Assembly (NCBI RefSeq): GCF_905220705.1
Contig: NZ_CAJNAT010000035.1
Span: forward strand, 1-64,000
Reading direction: 5' to 3'
Length of the DNA: 64,000 nucleotides
Origin: Paraburkholderia domus
Lineage (GTDB): Bacteria; Pseudomonadota; Gammaproteobacteria; Burkholderiales; Burkholderiaceae
Below the pieces are notes generated by a model. It was not told the origin of the DNA. It did no database searches and worked only from the letters and a program-made list of their open reading frames with translations. Positions 34,490 to 43,718 of this stretch are shown here, piece after piece (the stretch's first letter is position 1; each line of letters begins with the position of its first letter). Made by a program: the position numbers and the translations under genes.

Positions 34490-35307
34490 GTACGCACGCC
34501 GAAGACGACGTGATCGCATCAGTCTCAATTGAAGGTTCGCCGGCCTCTTCGTCGGCCGCGCCGGCACCGAATGCCGATCGCGCCGTTGTGAGCCGCACGC
34601 GCACGTTCGACACACGGCGTCTCTCGAGAGATTTCGCCGATCAGGATGCGTTCCTGTACCTGGAAGACTTCCTCGCGCCCGAAGTCACCGCCCAGCTCGT
34701 CCAGAGCGCGCGGGGTCTCCTCGATGAAGTGAACCGCAACTATCTGCCCGGTCACAAGCAGGGTGGCAGCGTGAGCCGTCATACGATTGACCGCCTCGCG
34801 CCGTTTATCGCCGAGCTGTATCGCTCGAAGGAACTGATCGGCTGGCTCGAGCAACTGAGCGGCGACAAGCTGCAAGTGTCGCCCGCGGACGACCCGCATG
34901 CCTATGCGCTGTACTACTACACGCGGGCCGGCGACCACATCGGCTGGCACTACGACACTTCGTACTATGACGGCCGCCGCTACACGCTGCTGCTCGGCGT
35001 AATTGACGAATCGTCATGCCGGCTCGACTACGAATTGCATACGCGCAATGCGGACGTGCCGGACCAGCCGGGCTCGGTGCAAATTCCGCCGGGCGGGCTG
35101 GTGTTCTTCGACGGCGACAAGCTGCGTCATCGCATCACCCCGGCCGGCGCAAACGAAATGCGCGTGTCGCTGACTTTCGAATATGTTACCGACCCGAACA
35201 TGCGGCCGTGGCGCCGTTTCATCTCGAACATGAAGGACGCGATTGCGTACTTCGGTTTCCGCCAGGTTTTCCGTCAGATGACGAAGCGCGGCAAGGACCA
35301 CGCATGA
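34486..35307 (+). CDS. 2OG-Fe(II) oxygenase, HalD/BesD-like family (273 aa)
   Basis: After a disordered leader of about 45 residues comes a cupin-type dioxygenase fold. The facial triad reads HYD in IGWHYDTSYYDGRRYTLLLG and a distal His in GDKLRHRITPAG. The 2OG-binding Arg is in NEMRVSLTFEY. Relatives include amino-acid halogenases (HalD/BesD), but these replace the Asp by Gly or Ala; here the Asp is present, so a hydroxylase or desaturase is expected. Both ends overlap neighbours by 4 bp, so it is co-translated with two membrane lipid-type proteins. Its substrate may be a lipid head group. Confidence 0.85.
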   Translation: MSTHAEDDVIASVSIEGSPASSSAAPAPNADRAVVSRTRTFDTRRLSRDFADQDAFLYLEDFLAPEVTAQLVQSARGLLDEVNRNYLPGHKQGGSVSRHTIDRLAPFIAELYRSKELIGWLEQLSGDKLQVSPADDPHAYALYYYTRAGDHIGWHYDTSYYDGRRYTLLLGVIDESSCRLDYELHTRNADVPDQPGSVQIPPGGLVFFDGDKLRHRITPAGANEMRVSLTFEYVTDPNMRPWRRFISNMKDAIAYFGFRQVFRQMTKRGKDHA

Positions 35308-36323
35308 CACGTGCGGCCCTGATTCTGCTGTCGATCGGGACGGCGCTTTTTGTCGGCCTGCTCGCGTGGCAGGGGTTCGACTCCGTTGCCTCGGCACTGG
35401 CCGCGGCAGGCTGGGGGCTCGTGCTTGTCGCGGCGTTCCACCTCGTGCCGCTGGTGCTCGACGCCGGCGCGATTTCGGTGCTGTTCCAGCGCCATCGCGG
35501 AGGCGTGCATCACGACGTGACGCTGCGCGACGCGCTGTTCGCGCGCTGGATCGGCGAATCGGTGAATAGCCTGTTGCCGGCCGGCCAGATCGGCGGCCCG
35601 GTGGTGATGGTGCGGCAACTATCGCAGCGCGGCATGCGCATGCGCGACGCGGCCGCCGCCATTACCGTCAGCACCACGGCGCAGGCGCTCGCGCAAATCG
35701 TCTTCGCGCTGCTCGGGCTGCTGCTGTTCGGTGCTTACGCGGCGCACGGCGCGCTGCACGATCTGCGAATCGCCACGCTCATTGCCACCGGCGTGCTGGG
35801 TGCGCTGATCGCGGGTTTCTATTACGCGCAGCGGCGCGGCCTGTTCGGCCGTTTGCTGGGCGTGGTCTCGAAGGTGTTCGGCAAGCGCGACTGGTCGTCG
35901 CTGATGACGCGCGCCGAAGCCGTCGACGCCGCCGTGCAGGCGATGTACCGCGAGCGTAGCCGCGTCGCGACAAGTTTCGCCCTGAGTCTGGTGGGCTGGA
36001 TCGTCGGCACGGTCGAGGTGTGGCTCGCGCTGCGTTTTCTCGGCCATCCGGTCGACTGGGTCGATGCACTCCTGCTCGAAAGTCTCGGGCAGGCGATTCG
36101 TGGTGCGGCATTCATGATCCCGGGCTCGCTCGGCGTACAGGAAGGCGGTTATCTGCTGCTCGCGCCGCTCGTGGGCTTGCCGCCGGATGCGGCGCTGGCG
36201 TTGTCGCTCGCCAAGCGCGCACGCGAAATCCTGCTGGCCTTGCCGGGCCTTCTGGTTTTGCACTTCAGCGAACGAAGCTGGCAACGGCGGCGCGCCACGG
36301 CGCGCGTGCCGGTTGTCGATTAA
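35304..36323 (+). CDS. HpnL/AglD-like flippase-domain membrane protein (339 aa)
   Basis: This is a polytopic protein of the lysylphosphatidylglycerol-synthase transmembrane/HpnL family. Landmarks are WIGESVNSLLPAGQIGGPVVMVRQLSQRG, AAAAITVSTTAQALAQIVFALLGLLLFG and ESLGQAIRGAAFMIPGSLGVQEGGYLLLAPLVGLP. Related proteins move polar lipids across membranes (MprF N-domain, HpnL for hopanoids). The ATG overlaps the oxygenase stop by 4 bp. In this operon it is well placed to flip the lipid made by the CDP-alcohol transferase. It could be a true HpnL, but no hopanoid gene is adjacent. Confidence 0.85.
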   Translation: MTRAALILLSIGTALFVGLLAWQGFDSVASALAAAGWGLVLVAAFHLVPLVLDAGAISVLFQRHRGGVHHDVTLRDALFARWIGESVNSLLPAGQIGGPVVMVRQLSQRGMRMRDAAAAITVSTTAQALAQIVFALLGLLLFGAYAAHGALHDLRIATLIATGVLGALIAGFYYAQRRGLFGRLLGVVSKVFGKRDWSSLMTRAEAVDAAVQAMYRERSRVATSFALSLVGWIVGTVEVWLALRFLGHPVDWVDALLLESLGQAIRGAAFMIPGSLGVQEGGYLLLAPLVGLPPDAALALSLAKRAREILLALPGLLVLHFSERSWQRRRATARVPVVD

Positions 36324-36350
36324 TCCCCGTATTTTTTCAAAGGACCGCGC

Positions 36351-37115
36351 ATGCGTGCCATCATCCTCGCAGCGGGCCTCGGCCTGCGTCTCCAGCAACC
36401 GCCGCAGGCACAGTTCCCGAAGTGCCTGTTGCAGTTCGACGGCATGAGCCTGCTCGAACGGCATCTGCAAATGCTTGAATCCGCCGGCGTGACCGATGTC
36501 GTGCTGGCGCTCGGTTTCCAGCCGGAATCGGTGCTGGCGGAACTGGAGCGGATCAACTGGCCGCATAAGGTGGAAACCGTCCTGAACCCGCGTTACGACC
36601 TGGGCAGCGTGCTGACGGTGCACACGGTGGCCGAGCCGCTGACGCGTGGCGGCGACGTGCTGCTGATGGACGCCGACGTGCTTTACGACGAGCGCATTCT
36701 GAGCGCGCTCGTAGCGGGCGAGACGGTCAACCGTCTGTTGATCGACCGTGATTTCGAAGCCGGCGACGAGCCTGTCAAGCTGTGCCTGAAAGGGGGCGTG
36801 CCGGTCGAACTGCGCAAGCAACTCGCCGTCAATCTCGAGTACGACACGATCGGCGAATCGGTGGGCTTCTTCCGCTTCCGCCAGGACACCGCGCGACGTT
36901 TCACGCAGATCGTTGCGGGCTACGTGGATAGCGGCCGGGCCAACATGCCGCACGAAGAAGCGGTGCGCGACCTGCTGCTGGAGCGCAGCCAGGTGTTCGA
37001 CACGGCGGACGTGACCGGCTCGCCGTGGATCGAGATCGACTTCCCGAACGACGTCGCACGCGCAGGCACCGAGATTCTGCCGCAGCTGCAACCGCTGGTC
37101 AGTGCTTCGCGTTAA
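36351..37115 (+). CDS. nucleotidyltransferase, phosphocholine-cytidylyltransferase-like (254 aa)
   Basis: The N-terminal nucleotide-binding loop is MRAIILAAGLGLRL, with the active-site Lys in FPKCLLQFDG and the metal Asp in LLMDADVLYDE. The middle and C-terminal parts (TVLNPRYDLGSVLTVHTVAEPL, WIEIDFPNDVARA) are like phosphocholine or inositol-phosphate cytidylyltransferases. It should make a CDP-alcohol from CTP and a phospho-alcohol. AAAGGA lies about 7 nt before the ATG and the gene starts 27 bp after the flippase. The CDP-activated head group is probably used by the transferase at 33794. Confidence 0.85.
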   Translation: MRAIILAAGLGLRLQQPPQAQFPKCLLQFDGMSLLERHLQMLESAGVTDVVLALGFQPESVLAELERINWPHKVETVLNPRYDLGSVLTVHTVAEPLTRGGDVLLMDADVLYDERILSALVAGETVNRLLIDRDFEAGDEPVKLCLKGGVPVELRKQLAVNLEYDTIGESVGFFRFRQDTARRFTQIVAGYVDSGRANMPHEEAVRDLLLERSQVFDTADVTGSPWIEIDFPNDVARAGTEILPQLQPLVSASR

Positions 37116-37151
37116 GCCTCGCCCCTGAATTGCTGCCGTATTGCATGGTGG

Positions 37152-37168
37152 GCCGGCTATATGCCGGC
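37152..37168 (+). terminator. weak hairpin after the lipid operon
   Basis: GCCGGC arms flank TATAT about 40 bp after the stop. There is no T-run. Confidence 0.3.
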
Positions 37169-37366
37169 TCATTATCGCGTCGATTTTCCTCTTCTGTTTC
37201 ACTCCTGTTATTCGTAGTCTGTGCTGCCTCGTTGCGCGCTCAACGATTGGGCGCCGGATAGCGACGCGTCACTATCCGAGTACGAAAAGGCCTCGCTTAG
37301 CAACATCTGTTGTCGTTGCGGTGCGATAATTAACGCTTTACACCGGCGGCCTTGCAACCCGTCGTC

Positions 37367-38776
37367 ATGCCAATGCCTCTCGCTTTAGGCACTTTCATCG
37401 TTCCGCTGATCGTCGCGTGTGCGATGTTCATGGAAAACGTGGACGGCACGGTCATCGTGACGTCGCTGCCCGTTCTGGCGCGCGATCTCGGCCAGGATCC
37501 CATCACCCTCAAGCTCGCCGTGACGGCTTACGTCATCGGCCTCGGCGTCTTCATTCCAATTTGCGGCTGGGTCGCCGACCGCTTTGGCTCGCGCACGGTG
37601 TTTCGCACGGCGATCGGCATCTTCATGGCCGGCTCGTTGATGTGCGCGGCGTCTACTTCGCTCGGCACCTTTGTGGTTGCGCGCTTCGTGCAAGGTATCG
37701 GCGGCGCGATGATGGTGCCGGTGGGACGCATCATCATTTTTCGCTCGGTGCCCAAATCGGATTTCATCCGCGCGGTCAATTATCTGACGGTGCCCGCGCT
37801 GCTCGGGCCGGTAGTGGGACCGCCGCTCGGTGGCTTCATTACGACGTATCTGCACTGGCGTCTGATTTTCTTCATCAACATTCCAATTGGCCTGCTGGGC
37901 ATCTGGCTGGCGAACAAGCACATCGCCAACGTGCGCGAAGCGCATCCCGGCAGGCTCGATTGGACCGGCTTCGTGTTGTCGGCGAGCGGGGCGTCGTTGT
38001 TCATGCTGGGGCTCTCGCTGGTCGGCGGCGAACTGGTGTCGAACATGGTATCGGTCAGCATGTGCGTGATCGGCGTGGTACTGCTGGTGATTTACGTGCT
38101 GTACGCGAACCGTGTCGAGTTGCCGGTGCTCGATCTGCGCCTGTTGCGCATTCCGAGTTTTCACGCGAGCGTGATAGGTGGTTCGCTGTTTCGCATCGGG
38201 CTCGGCGCGGTGCCGTTTCTGTTGCCACTCGCGTTGCAGGAAGGACTGGGCATGACGGCGTTCAAGTCGGGGTCGATCACCTGCGCGTCCGCGTTCGGCT
38301 CGATCTTCATGAAGGCGGCCGCGTCGCGCATTCTCGGCCGTTTCGGTTTCCGCACGGTGCTGATGTTCAACGCCGTCTGCGCGGGGCTGGCCATTGCGGT
38401 CTACGGTCTGTTCTTTCCTGGCACGCCGCATTGGCTGATCTGGTGTGTGGTGCTGTTCGGCGGCTTCTTTCCGTCGTTGCAGTTCACCTCGTTGAATACC
38501 TTGGCGTATGCGGATATTCCCAGCCGCGACGTTGGCCGTGCGACGAGTGTTGCGAGTGTGATCCAGCAGATTTCCTTGGGGCTCGGCGTGACGATCGCCG
38601 GTATCGTGCTGCAAATCTCGCATAACGTGCAGGGTCATTCGACTATCGTGTTCTCCGATTTCTGGCCGGCGTTTCTGGTGGTCGGGCTGTTCTCGTTCCT
38701 GTCGATTCCGGTGACCGCGCGCTTACCGCAAGGCGCCGGTGATGAAATTGCACGCGGCAGCAGAGGGAGCGCGTGA
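37367..38776 (+). CDS. MFS drug-efflux transporter, DHA2/EmrB type (469 aa)
   Basis: Fourteen or so membrane segments are expected. The DHA2 markers are LDxTIVxxALP-like (MENVDGTVIVTSLPVLARDL), the motif A loop GWVADRFGSRTVFRTAIGIF and the motif C GPVVGPPLGGFI. It should export drugs or other toxic compounds by proton antiport as a single polypeptide; no membrane-fusion partner is adjacent. The start ATG 37367 is used, with TTG 37352 as an alternative. It stands alone between the lipid operon and ggt. Confidence 0.9.
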   Translation: MPMPLALGTFIVPLIVACAMFMENVDGTVIVTSLPVLARDLGQDPITLKLAVTAYVIGLGVFIPICGWVADRFGSRTVFRTAIGIFMAGSLMCAASTSLGTFVVARFVQGIGGAMMVPVGRIIIFRSVPKSDFIRAVNYLTVPALLGPVVGPPLGGFITTYLHWRLIFFINIPIGLLGIWLANKHIANVREAHPGRLDWTGFVLSASGASLFMLGLSLVGGELVSNMVSVSMCVIGVVLLVIYVLYANRVELPVLDLRLLRIPSFHASVIGGSLFRIGLGAVPFLLPLALQEGLGMTAFKSGSITCASAFGSIFMKAAASRILGRFGFRTVLMFNAVCAGLAIAVYGLFFPGTPHWLIWCVVLFGGFFPSLQFTSLNTLAYADIPSRDVGRATSVASVIQQISLGLGVTIAGIVLQISHNVQGHSTIVFSDFWPAFLVVGLFSFLSIPVTARLPQGAGDEIARGSRGSA

Positions 38777-39006
38777 GCGTTTGGCTCGCGGACACGCCGC
38801 TTGGCGGTGTGGCGCGTCGACTGTATTTGCTGCGGATTTAAACGCGTTGCTGGCGGGGATTTTCATCGTTATTTAGCGAGGTATTTTTGTGTGCTGCAGC
38901 ATGCGCCCTATGCGTGCAACGGCTTCGCAAATACCGAAGTGGCATGTTATAAGCCCAAGACAGCTTTCGTTATCGTCAGATGAAAAGTCGTCTTGGAGGA
39001 TATGCA

Positions 39007-40740
39007 ATGAAGTTGTTTCACAACGCCAAATCGTCCGTTAGCGGACTTGCGTTTGTCGCACTTGTCTCTGTTTCAACCGGCTTTCTCGAAACCACTCCGG
39101 CCTTTGCAAAAGCGCCCGCGAAAGCGCAGCCGGCGATTCTCACGGCGTCCGCCATTGCGGCCGCCGACAAGTACAGCGCCGACGCCGCGGAACAGATCTT
39201 CAAGGAGGGCGGCAACGCCGTCGACGCGGCCGTCGCGATTGCCTTCACGCTGGCCGTGACGTATCCGGAAGCGGGCAATATCGGCGGCGGCGGATTCATG
39301 ACGCTGTATGTCGATGGCAAGCCGTACTTCCTCGACTACCGCGAGCGTGCGCCACTGGCCGCGACAAAGAACATGTATCTCGACGACAAGGGCGAGGTCA
39401 TCAAAGACATGAGCCTGTTCGGCTATCGCGCGGTGGGCGTGCCGGGCACTGTCGACGGCATGTGGCAGGCGCAGCGCCGCTTCGGCAAGCTCAAGTGGAA
39501 GCAGGTACTCGCACCGGCCATTCACTACGCGCGCGACGGCTTCGAAGTCAGCGAGCAATTGCAGCAACGCCGCGACGACGCCGCGAAAGACTTTGCCGGT
39601 AAGACCAACTTCGACACCTACTTCGGCAACTTGAAGCAGGGCGTCAACTTCAAGCAACCGGATCTCGCCGCCGTGCTGCAGCGCATTTCGGATCAGGGTG
39701 CGAAAGACTTCTACTCGGGCAAGACGGCCGATCTGATCGCGGCGTCCATGCGCGGTCACGGTCTGATTACGAAGGCCGACCTGCAACAGTACAAAGCGGT
39801 GTGGCGTCAGCCGATTCAGGCGAATTGGAACGGCTATCGCGTGATTACCGCACCGCCTCCGAGCTCGGGCGGTATCGGTCTCGTGCAGTTGCTGAAGATG
39901 AAAGAAGATCTCGCACCCGACTTCAAGGGCGTCGCGCTCAATTCGCCACAGTACGTGCATCTGATCGCTGAAATCGAAAAACGTGTGTTCGCCGATCGCG
40001 CGCAGTATCTCGGCGATCCGGATTTCTACAAGGTGCCGGTCGCGCAATTGACCGACGACGCTTACATCGCCAAGCGCGCCGCCGAGGTCAATCCGGGTGC
40101 GCCTTCGGATACGAAGAGCATTCAGGCAGGTCTTGGCACGTCGATGCCGGAGAAAGCGGAAACCACGCACTTCTCTGTGATCGACAAGTGGGGTAACGCC
40201 GTGTCGAACACGTACACCATCAACGGCTACTTTGGCTCGGGCGTGGTGGCGGATCGTACCGGCATCGTGCTGAACGACGAGATGGACGACTTCTCCGCGA
40301 AGCCGGGCGTTGCGAACCAGTTTGGCGTGGTGGGCGCCGACGCGAATTCGATCGAGCCGAAGAAGCGCCCGTTGTCGTCGATGACCCCGACGATTCTGAC
40401 CAAGGACGGCAAGGTGTCGCTCGTGATCGGTACGCCAGGCGGCTCACGCATCTTCACGTCGATCTTCCAGGTGATCAACAACATTTACGACTTCAACATG
40501 CCATTGCAGGAAGCCGTGGGCGCGATGCGCTTCCATCATCAGCTGTTGCCGCCGAACACGATCTTCTGGGAGCCGTACAAGCCAATCGACGGCGAACTTG
40601 CCAAGCAGATCGAAGCCAAGGGTTACAAGCTGGAGGGGCAGGATTTCAGCGGCGACATCCAGGCGATCAAGGTCAATGGCGATACGCCGGAAGCAGCGGC
40701 CGATCCGCGCGGCCGCGGTGTCACGCGGGTGATCCAGTGA
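39007..40740 (+). CDS. ggt: gamma-glutamyltransferase (577 aa)
   Basis: A signal peptide (FVALVSVSTGFLETTPAFAKA) leads into a Ntn-hydrolase precursor. Autocleavage is expected before the Thr of TTHFSVIDKWGNAVS (about T386), giving large and small subunits. NIGGGGFM, DYRERAP and the PLSSMTPTI with TPGGSRI motifs line the glutamate site. It acts in the periplasm on glutathione and other gamma-glutamyl compounds. TTGGAGG lies 6-7 nt before the ATG. A strong terminator follows the gene. Confidence 0.95.
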   Translation: MKLFHNAKSSVSGLAFVALVSVSTGFLETTPAFAKAPAKAQPAILTASAIAAADKYSADAAEQIFKEGGNAVDAAVAIAFTLAVTYPEAGNIGGGGFMTLYVDGKPYFLDYRERAPLAATKNMYLDDKGEVIKDMSLFGYRAVGVPGTVDGMWQAQRRFGKLKWKQVLAPAIHYARDGFEVSEQLQQRRDDAAKDFAGKTNFDTYFGNLKQGVNFKQPDLAAVLQRISDQGAKDFYSGKTADLIAASMRGHGLITKADLQQYKAVWRQPIQANWNGYRVITAPPPSSGGIGLVQLLKMKEDLAPDFKGVALNSPQYVHLIAEIEKRVFADRAQYLGDPDFYKVPVAQLTDDAYIAKRAAEVNPGAPSDTKSIQAGLGTSMPEKAETTHFSVIDKWGNAVSNTYTINGYFGSGVVADRTGIVLNDEMDDFSAKPGVANQFGVVGADANSIEPKKRPLSSMTPTILTKDGKVSLVIGTPGGSRIFTSIFQVINNIYDFNMPLQEAVGAMRFHHQLLPPNTIFWEPYKPIDGELAKQIEAKGYKLEGQDFSGDIQAIKVNGDTPEAAADPRGRGVTRVIQ

Positions 40741-40807
40741 GCGTTTGACTGGAATCGTTCAGGTGCATCTGGGCGGCGCAACTTTATGGATGCGCCGCTG
40801 GCAGAAG

Positions 40808-40845
40808 AAAGGCCTCGCACTCGATTGAGTGTGAGGCCTTTTTTA
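40808..40845 (+). terminator. rho-independent terminator of ggt
   Basis: A 14-bp nearly perfect stem, AAGGCCTCGCACTC with GAGTGTGAGGCCTT, loop GATT, followed by a T-run. It lies between ggt and the convergent protease gene. Confidence 0.9.
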
Positions 40846-40927
40846 TCTGCGAGATTAATAGCGCGTGAGGCTCGGAGCGAGAGGCACGGAACGCGAAACT
40901 TCTTTGAGCCGCTGTGCAGCCACTCGG

Positions 40928-41974
40928 TCAACTTGTCTGCTCGACCGGCGTCAAGGTCAATTCGAGCCGTTGTGCGCCACGCAACACGGTCACGCTCACC
41001 GGCTTGTCGATACGCGACGCATCAAGCGCACGTTGCAGGCTATCGACGTCTTGCACGGTAAGCGTGTCGATCGCGACGATCGTGTCATCGGTTCGCAGAC
41101 CGCCTAGCGCGGCCGGACTGCCTTTGACGATTTCCATGACGTGTACGCCGCTCTCCGAGCTCAAACCGAAATAGCGCTGCACGCGGCGCGACAGCGGACG
41201 CGTGGTGCCGGCCACGCCGACGTACGCGCGCCGCACGCGGCCGTGCGCGAAGATCTGCATGATGACCCACTTGGCCGTATCGATCGCGGTGGCGAAGCAG
41301 ATCGCCTGCGCACCGGGAATGATCGCGGTGTTCACGCCGATCACCTGACCGGCCGAATTGATCAGCGGGCCACCCGAATTGCCGGGATTGAGCGCGGCAT
41401 CCGTCTGGATCACGTCGTAGATCATGCGGCCCGAATTCGAACGCAGCGAGCGGCCGAGTGCCGAGACCACGCCGGTCGTTACGGTCTGGGCGAGGCCGAG
41501 CGGATTGCCGACCGCGATCGCGATCTGGCCGACCCGCAGCTTTGACGATTCGCCGAGTTCGACGTGCGGCAATGGCTCCGGCGAGCCGATGCGCAGGACG
41601 GCCAGATCGCTGCCGGGGTCGTCGCCGACCAGATCGGCGTCGAATTTCGCGCCGTCGGCGAGCGTCACCTTGATGTGCGTGGCGCCATGCACCACGTGGC
41701 TGTTGGTGAGCAAATAGCCGTCGGGTGTGAACAGAAAACCCGAGCCGGTGCCGCCACGTGCGCCGCGGCTATCGCGCCCGGAAGGGCCGCCGGGCAACCG
41801 GCCTTCGACGGAAATGAAGGCGACCGCCTGCTGAACGCGTTCCAGCGCGCCGATCACGGTGCGGGAATAGGCGTCGAGCAGGGCGTCGTCGGATAGGGGG
41901 CTGAGTGGCTTGGGCCCGGGGGCGTCGGATGCGGCGCGCGACAGGTCATCAATGAAGCGTGGACGGCTTCCCAT
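40928..41974 (-). CDS. S1C-family serine protease, HtrA/DegQ-like with one PDZ (348 aa)
   Basis: The catalytic triad is visible: His in LLTNSHVVHG, Asp in GSDLAVLRI and Ser in DAALNPGNSGGPL. A single C-terminal PDZ domain follows (SGVHVMEIVKGSPAALGGLRTDDTIVAIDTLTVQDVDSLQRAL). No signal peptide or membrane anchor is evident at the N-terminus (MGSRPRFIDDLSRAASDAPG), so a cytoplasmic location is likely, unlike classical DegP. The length fits a one-PDZ member. It is convergent with ggt. Confidence 0.9.
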   Translation of the reverse strand: MGSRPRFIDDLSRAASDAPGPKPLSPLSDDALLDAYSRTVIGALERVQQAVAFISVEGRLPGGPSGRDSRGARGGTGSGFLFTPDGYLLTNSHVVHGATHIKVTLADGAKFDADLVGDDPGSDLAVLRIGSPEPLPHVELGESSKLRVGQIAIAVGNPLGLAQTVTTGVVSALGRSLRSNSGRMIYDVIQTDAALNPGNSGGPLINSAGQVIGVNTAIIPGAQAICFATAIDTAKWVIMQIFAHGRVRRAYVGVAGTTRPLSRRVQRYFGLSSESGVHVMEIVKGSPAALGGLRTDDTIVAIDTLTVQDVDSLQRALDASRIDKPVSVTVLRGAQRLELTLTPVEQTS

Positions 41975-42162
41975 GGCGATGCTCCGGATAAACGGAAATG
42001 CAGATGCGGGGCGGCGGGACGGTTTTCAAGTGCGGGCAGGGCGGGGCGCGCGAGGGCTGGCTGTGAGACACTTTCTCGTGTCAGGCCCCGCCAATGCCCG
42101 CAACGCCCGGGCTCACGTCATAGAAGCCCGTTAGGCGCCGCCATCCCAAGGAGACAGCCGCC

Positions 42163-42600
42163 ATGAACTCGCCCGCCACGTCAGCCGCAGCCTCCGCTTC
42201 GTCGAGTGCGTCGAGCGCGTCGACAGACCCGGCCGAGCCGGCCGAGCCGCGCATCGAGTCCCTCAGCGCCATCACGCTCGCCACCCACGATATGCCGCGC
42301 GCCGTGCTGTTTTACGAAGCGCTTGGTTTTCCGATCAAATTCGGTGGCTCGCAGGAGGCGTTTACATCGTTTGCATTCGGCGGTTCGTATCTGAACCTGA
42401 TCGTCGATACGCGCGCGCCAGTCAACTGGTGGGGTCGCGTGATCATCTATGTTTCGGATGTCGACGCGCTCTACCGGAAGGCACTGGCGGCGGGTTTGAA
42501 GCCGTCGCTTCAGCCGTCCGATGCGCCGTGGGGCGAGCGCTATTTCCACATCACCGATCCTGACGGCCACGAACTCAGCTTTGCCAGGCCGCTGCGTTAG
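42163..42600 (+). CDS. VOC-family (glyoxalase-fold) protein (145 aa)
   Basis: After a 25-residue Ala/Ser-rich leader, the vicinal-oxygen-chelate fold begins (SLSAITLATHDMPRAVLFYEALGFPIKFGG) and ends FHITDPDGHELSFARPL. The His in ATHDM, Glu in GHELSF and adjacent positions are typical metal ligands. Members are dioxygenases, isomerases or antibiotic-binding proteins; the substrate cannot be told. It is an independent gene before ppk2. Confidence 0.88.
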   Translation: MNSPATSAAASASSSASSASTDPAEPAEPRIESLSAITLATHDMPRAVLFYEALGFPIKFGGSQEAFTSFAFGGSYLNLIVDTRAPVNWWGRVIIYVSDVDALYRKALAAGLKPSLQPSDAPWGERYFHITDPDGHELSFARPLR

Positions 42601-42791
42601 CGCCGGGCGGCCGCGCTAAACTCGCTATCATGGATAGCCATAAGGCGCGCACGCCGCTAGCGAGCGCCAATCGCCCCAAAGTGCGGCTGCCGCGCTGGTA
42701 ACACGGCTGACACCTCGCGCTTCGATAATCGACGCGTTCGCGACGCGCATGCGCCGCGTGCCTAACCATTCCCGTTGCCAGGAGAGTCGCA

Positions 42792-43718
42792 ATGAAAGAG
42801 CTGGATCCGAGACCCGAGGCCGAAGTAATGGCAGAACGGCAGCGCCGTTTCGAGGAAGACCTCATCGATGCATACGACGAGGAACTCGAAATGGAGGTCG
42901 ACGACCGCATTATCGACGGCGCGAACGGCTTCACGCCCGAGCATCGCGAGGCGCGCAAGGTGTACTTCCGCGAGCTGTTCCGCTTGCAGGGCGAGCTTGT
43001 CAAACTGCAGGACTGGATCGTGCAAACGGGCCATCGGCTGGTGGTGATTTTCGAAGGACGCGACGCGGCCGGCAAGGGCGGCGCGATCAAACGCATCACG
43101 CAGCGGCTCAATCCGCGCGTGTGCCGCGTGGCAGCGTTGCCGGCGCCGAACAACCGTGAACGCACACAATGGTATTTCCAGCGTTACGTGTCGCATCTGC
43201 CGGCCGGCGGCGAAATGGTGCTGTTCGATCGCAGCTGGTACAACCGCGCGGGCGTCGAACGCGTGATGAATTTTTGCAGCGACGACGAGTACGAAGAGTT
43301 CTTCCGTTCGGTGCCGGAATTCGAAAAAATGCTGGCGCGAAGCGGCGTGCAGATTCTCAAATACTGGTTTTCGATCACGGACGAAGAACAGGAAATCCGC
43401 TTTCAGAACCGCATTCACGACCCGTTGAAGCAGTGGAAGCTGAGTCCGATGGATCTGGAGAGCCGGCGCCGCTGGGAAGCCTATACGCAGGCGAAAGAAG
43501 TCATGCTGCAGCGTTCGCACATTCCCGAGGCGCCGTGGTGGGTCGTGCAGGCGGTCGACAAGAAGCGCGCGCGTCTGAACTGCATTCACCATCTGCTAGG
43601 CCAGGTGCCGTATCACGAGATCGAGCATTCGCGTGTCGAGTTGCCGGCGCGGGTCTATCACGACGAATACAGCCGCCAGCCGGTGCCGTCGTCGATGATC
43701 GTGCCTGAAGTGTATTGA
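42792..43718 (+). CDS. ppk2: polyphosphate kinase 2 (308 aa)
   Basis: This is a PPK2 class protein with Walker A at residues 88-97 (EGRDAAGKGG), the lid region RTQWYFQRYVSHLPAGGE and Walker B FDRSWYNRAGVERVM. It transfers phosphate between polyphosphate and nucleoside phosphates. CCAGGAGA lies about 8 nt before the ATG. The last codons (MIVPEVY, stop) form the left attachment site of the phage-like element, yet the protein is intact. The original terminator and the phosphate transporter now lie 14 kb away. Confidence 0.95.
   Translation: MKELDPRPEAEVMAERQRRFEEDLIDAYDEELEMEVDDRIIDGANGFTPEHREARKVYFRELFRLQGELVKLQDWIVQTGHRLVVIFEGRDAAGKGGAIKRITQRLNPRVCRVAALPAPNNRERTQWYFQRYVSHLPAGGEMVLFDRSWYNRAGVERVMNFCSDDEYEEFFRSVPEFEKMLARSGVQILKYWFSITDEEQEIRFQNRIHDPLKQWKLSPMDLESRRRWEAYTQAKEVMLQRSHIPEAPWWVVQAVDKKRARLNCIHHLLGQVPYHEIEHSRVELPARVYHDEYSRQPVPSSMIVPEVY

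Noticed and set aside
34486..35307. Amino-acid halogenase (HalD/BesD activity)
   Set aside because: The chloride-binding form needs Gly or Ala in place of the triad Asp; the sequence reads HYD, so halogenation is unlikely.
35619..37202. Long minus-strand open frame (over 500 codons) opposite the flippase and cytidylyltransferase genes
   Set aside because: Antisense shadow of GC-rich coding sequence: His/Arg/Gln-rich, no family resemblance, and the opposite strand has clear motifs and overlaps.
37385..38638. Long open frames on both strands overlapping the MFS gene
   Set aside because: Charged, low-complexity shadows; the MFS frame has membrane segments and motifs.
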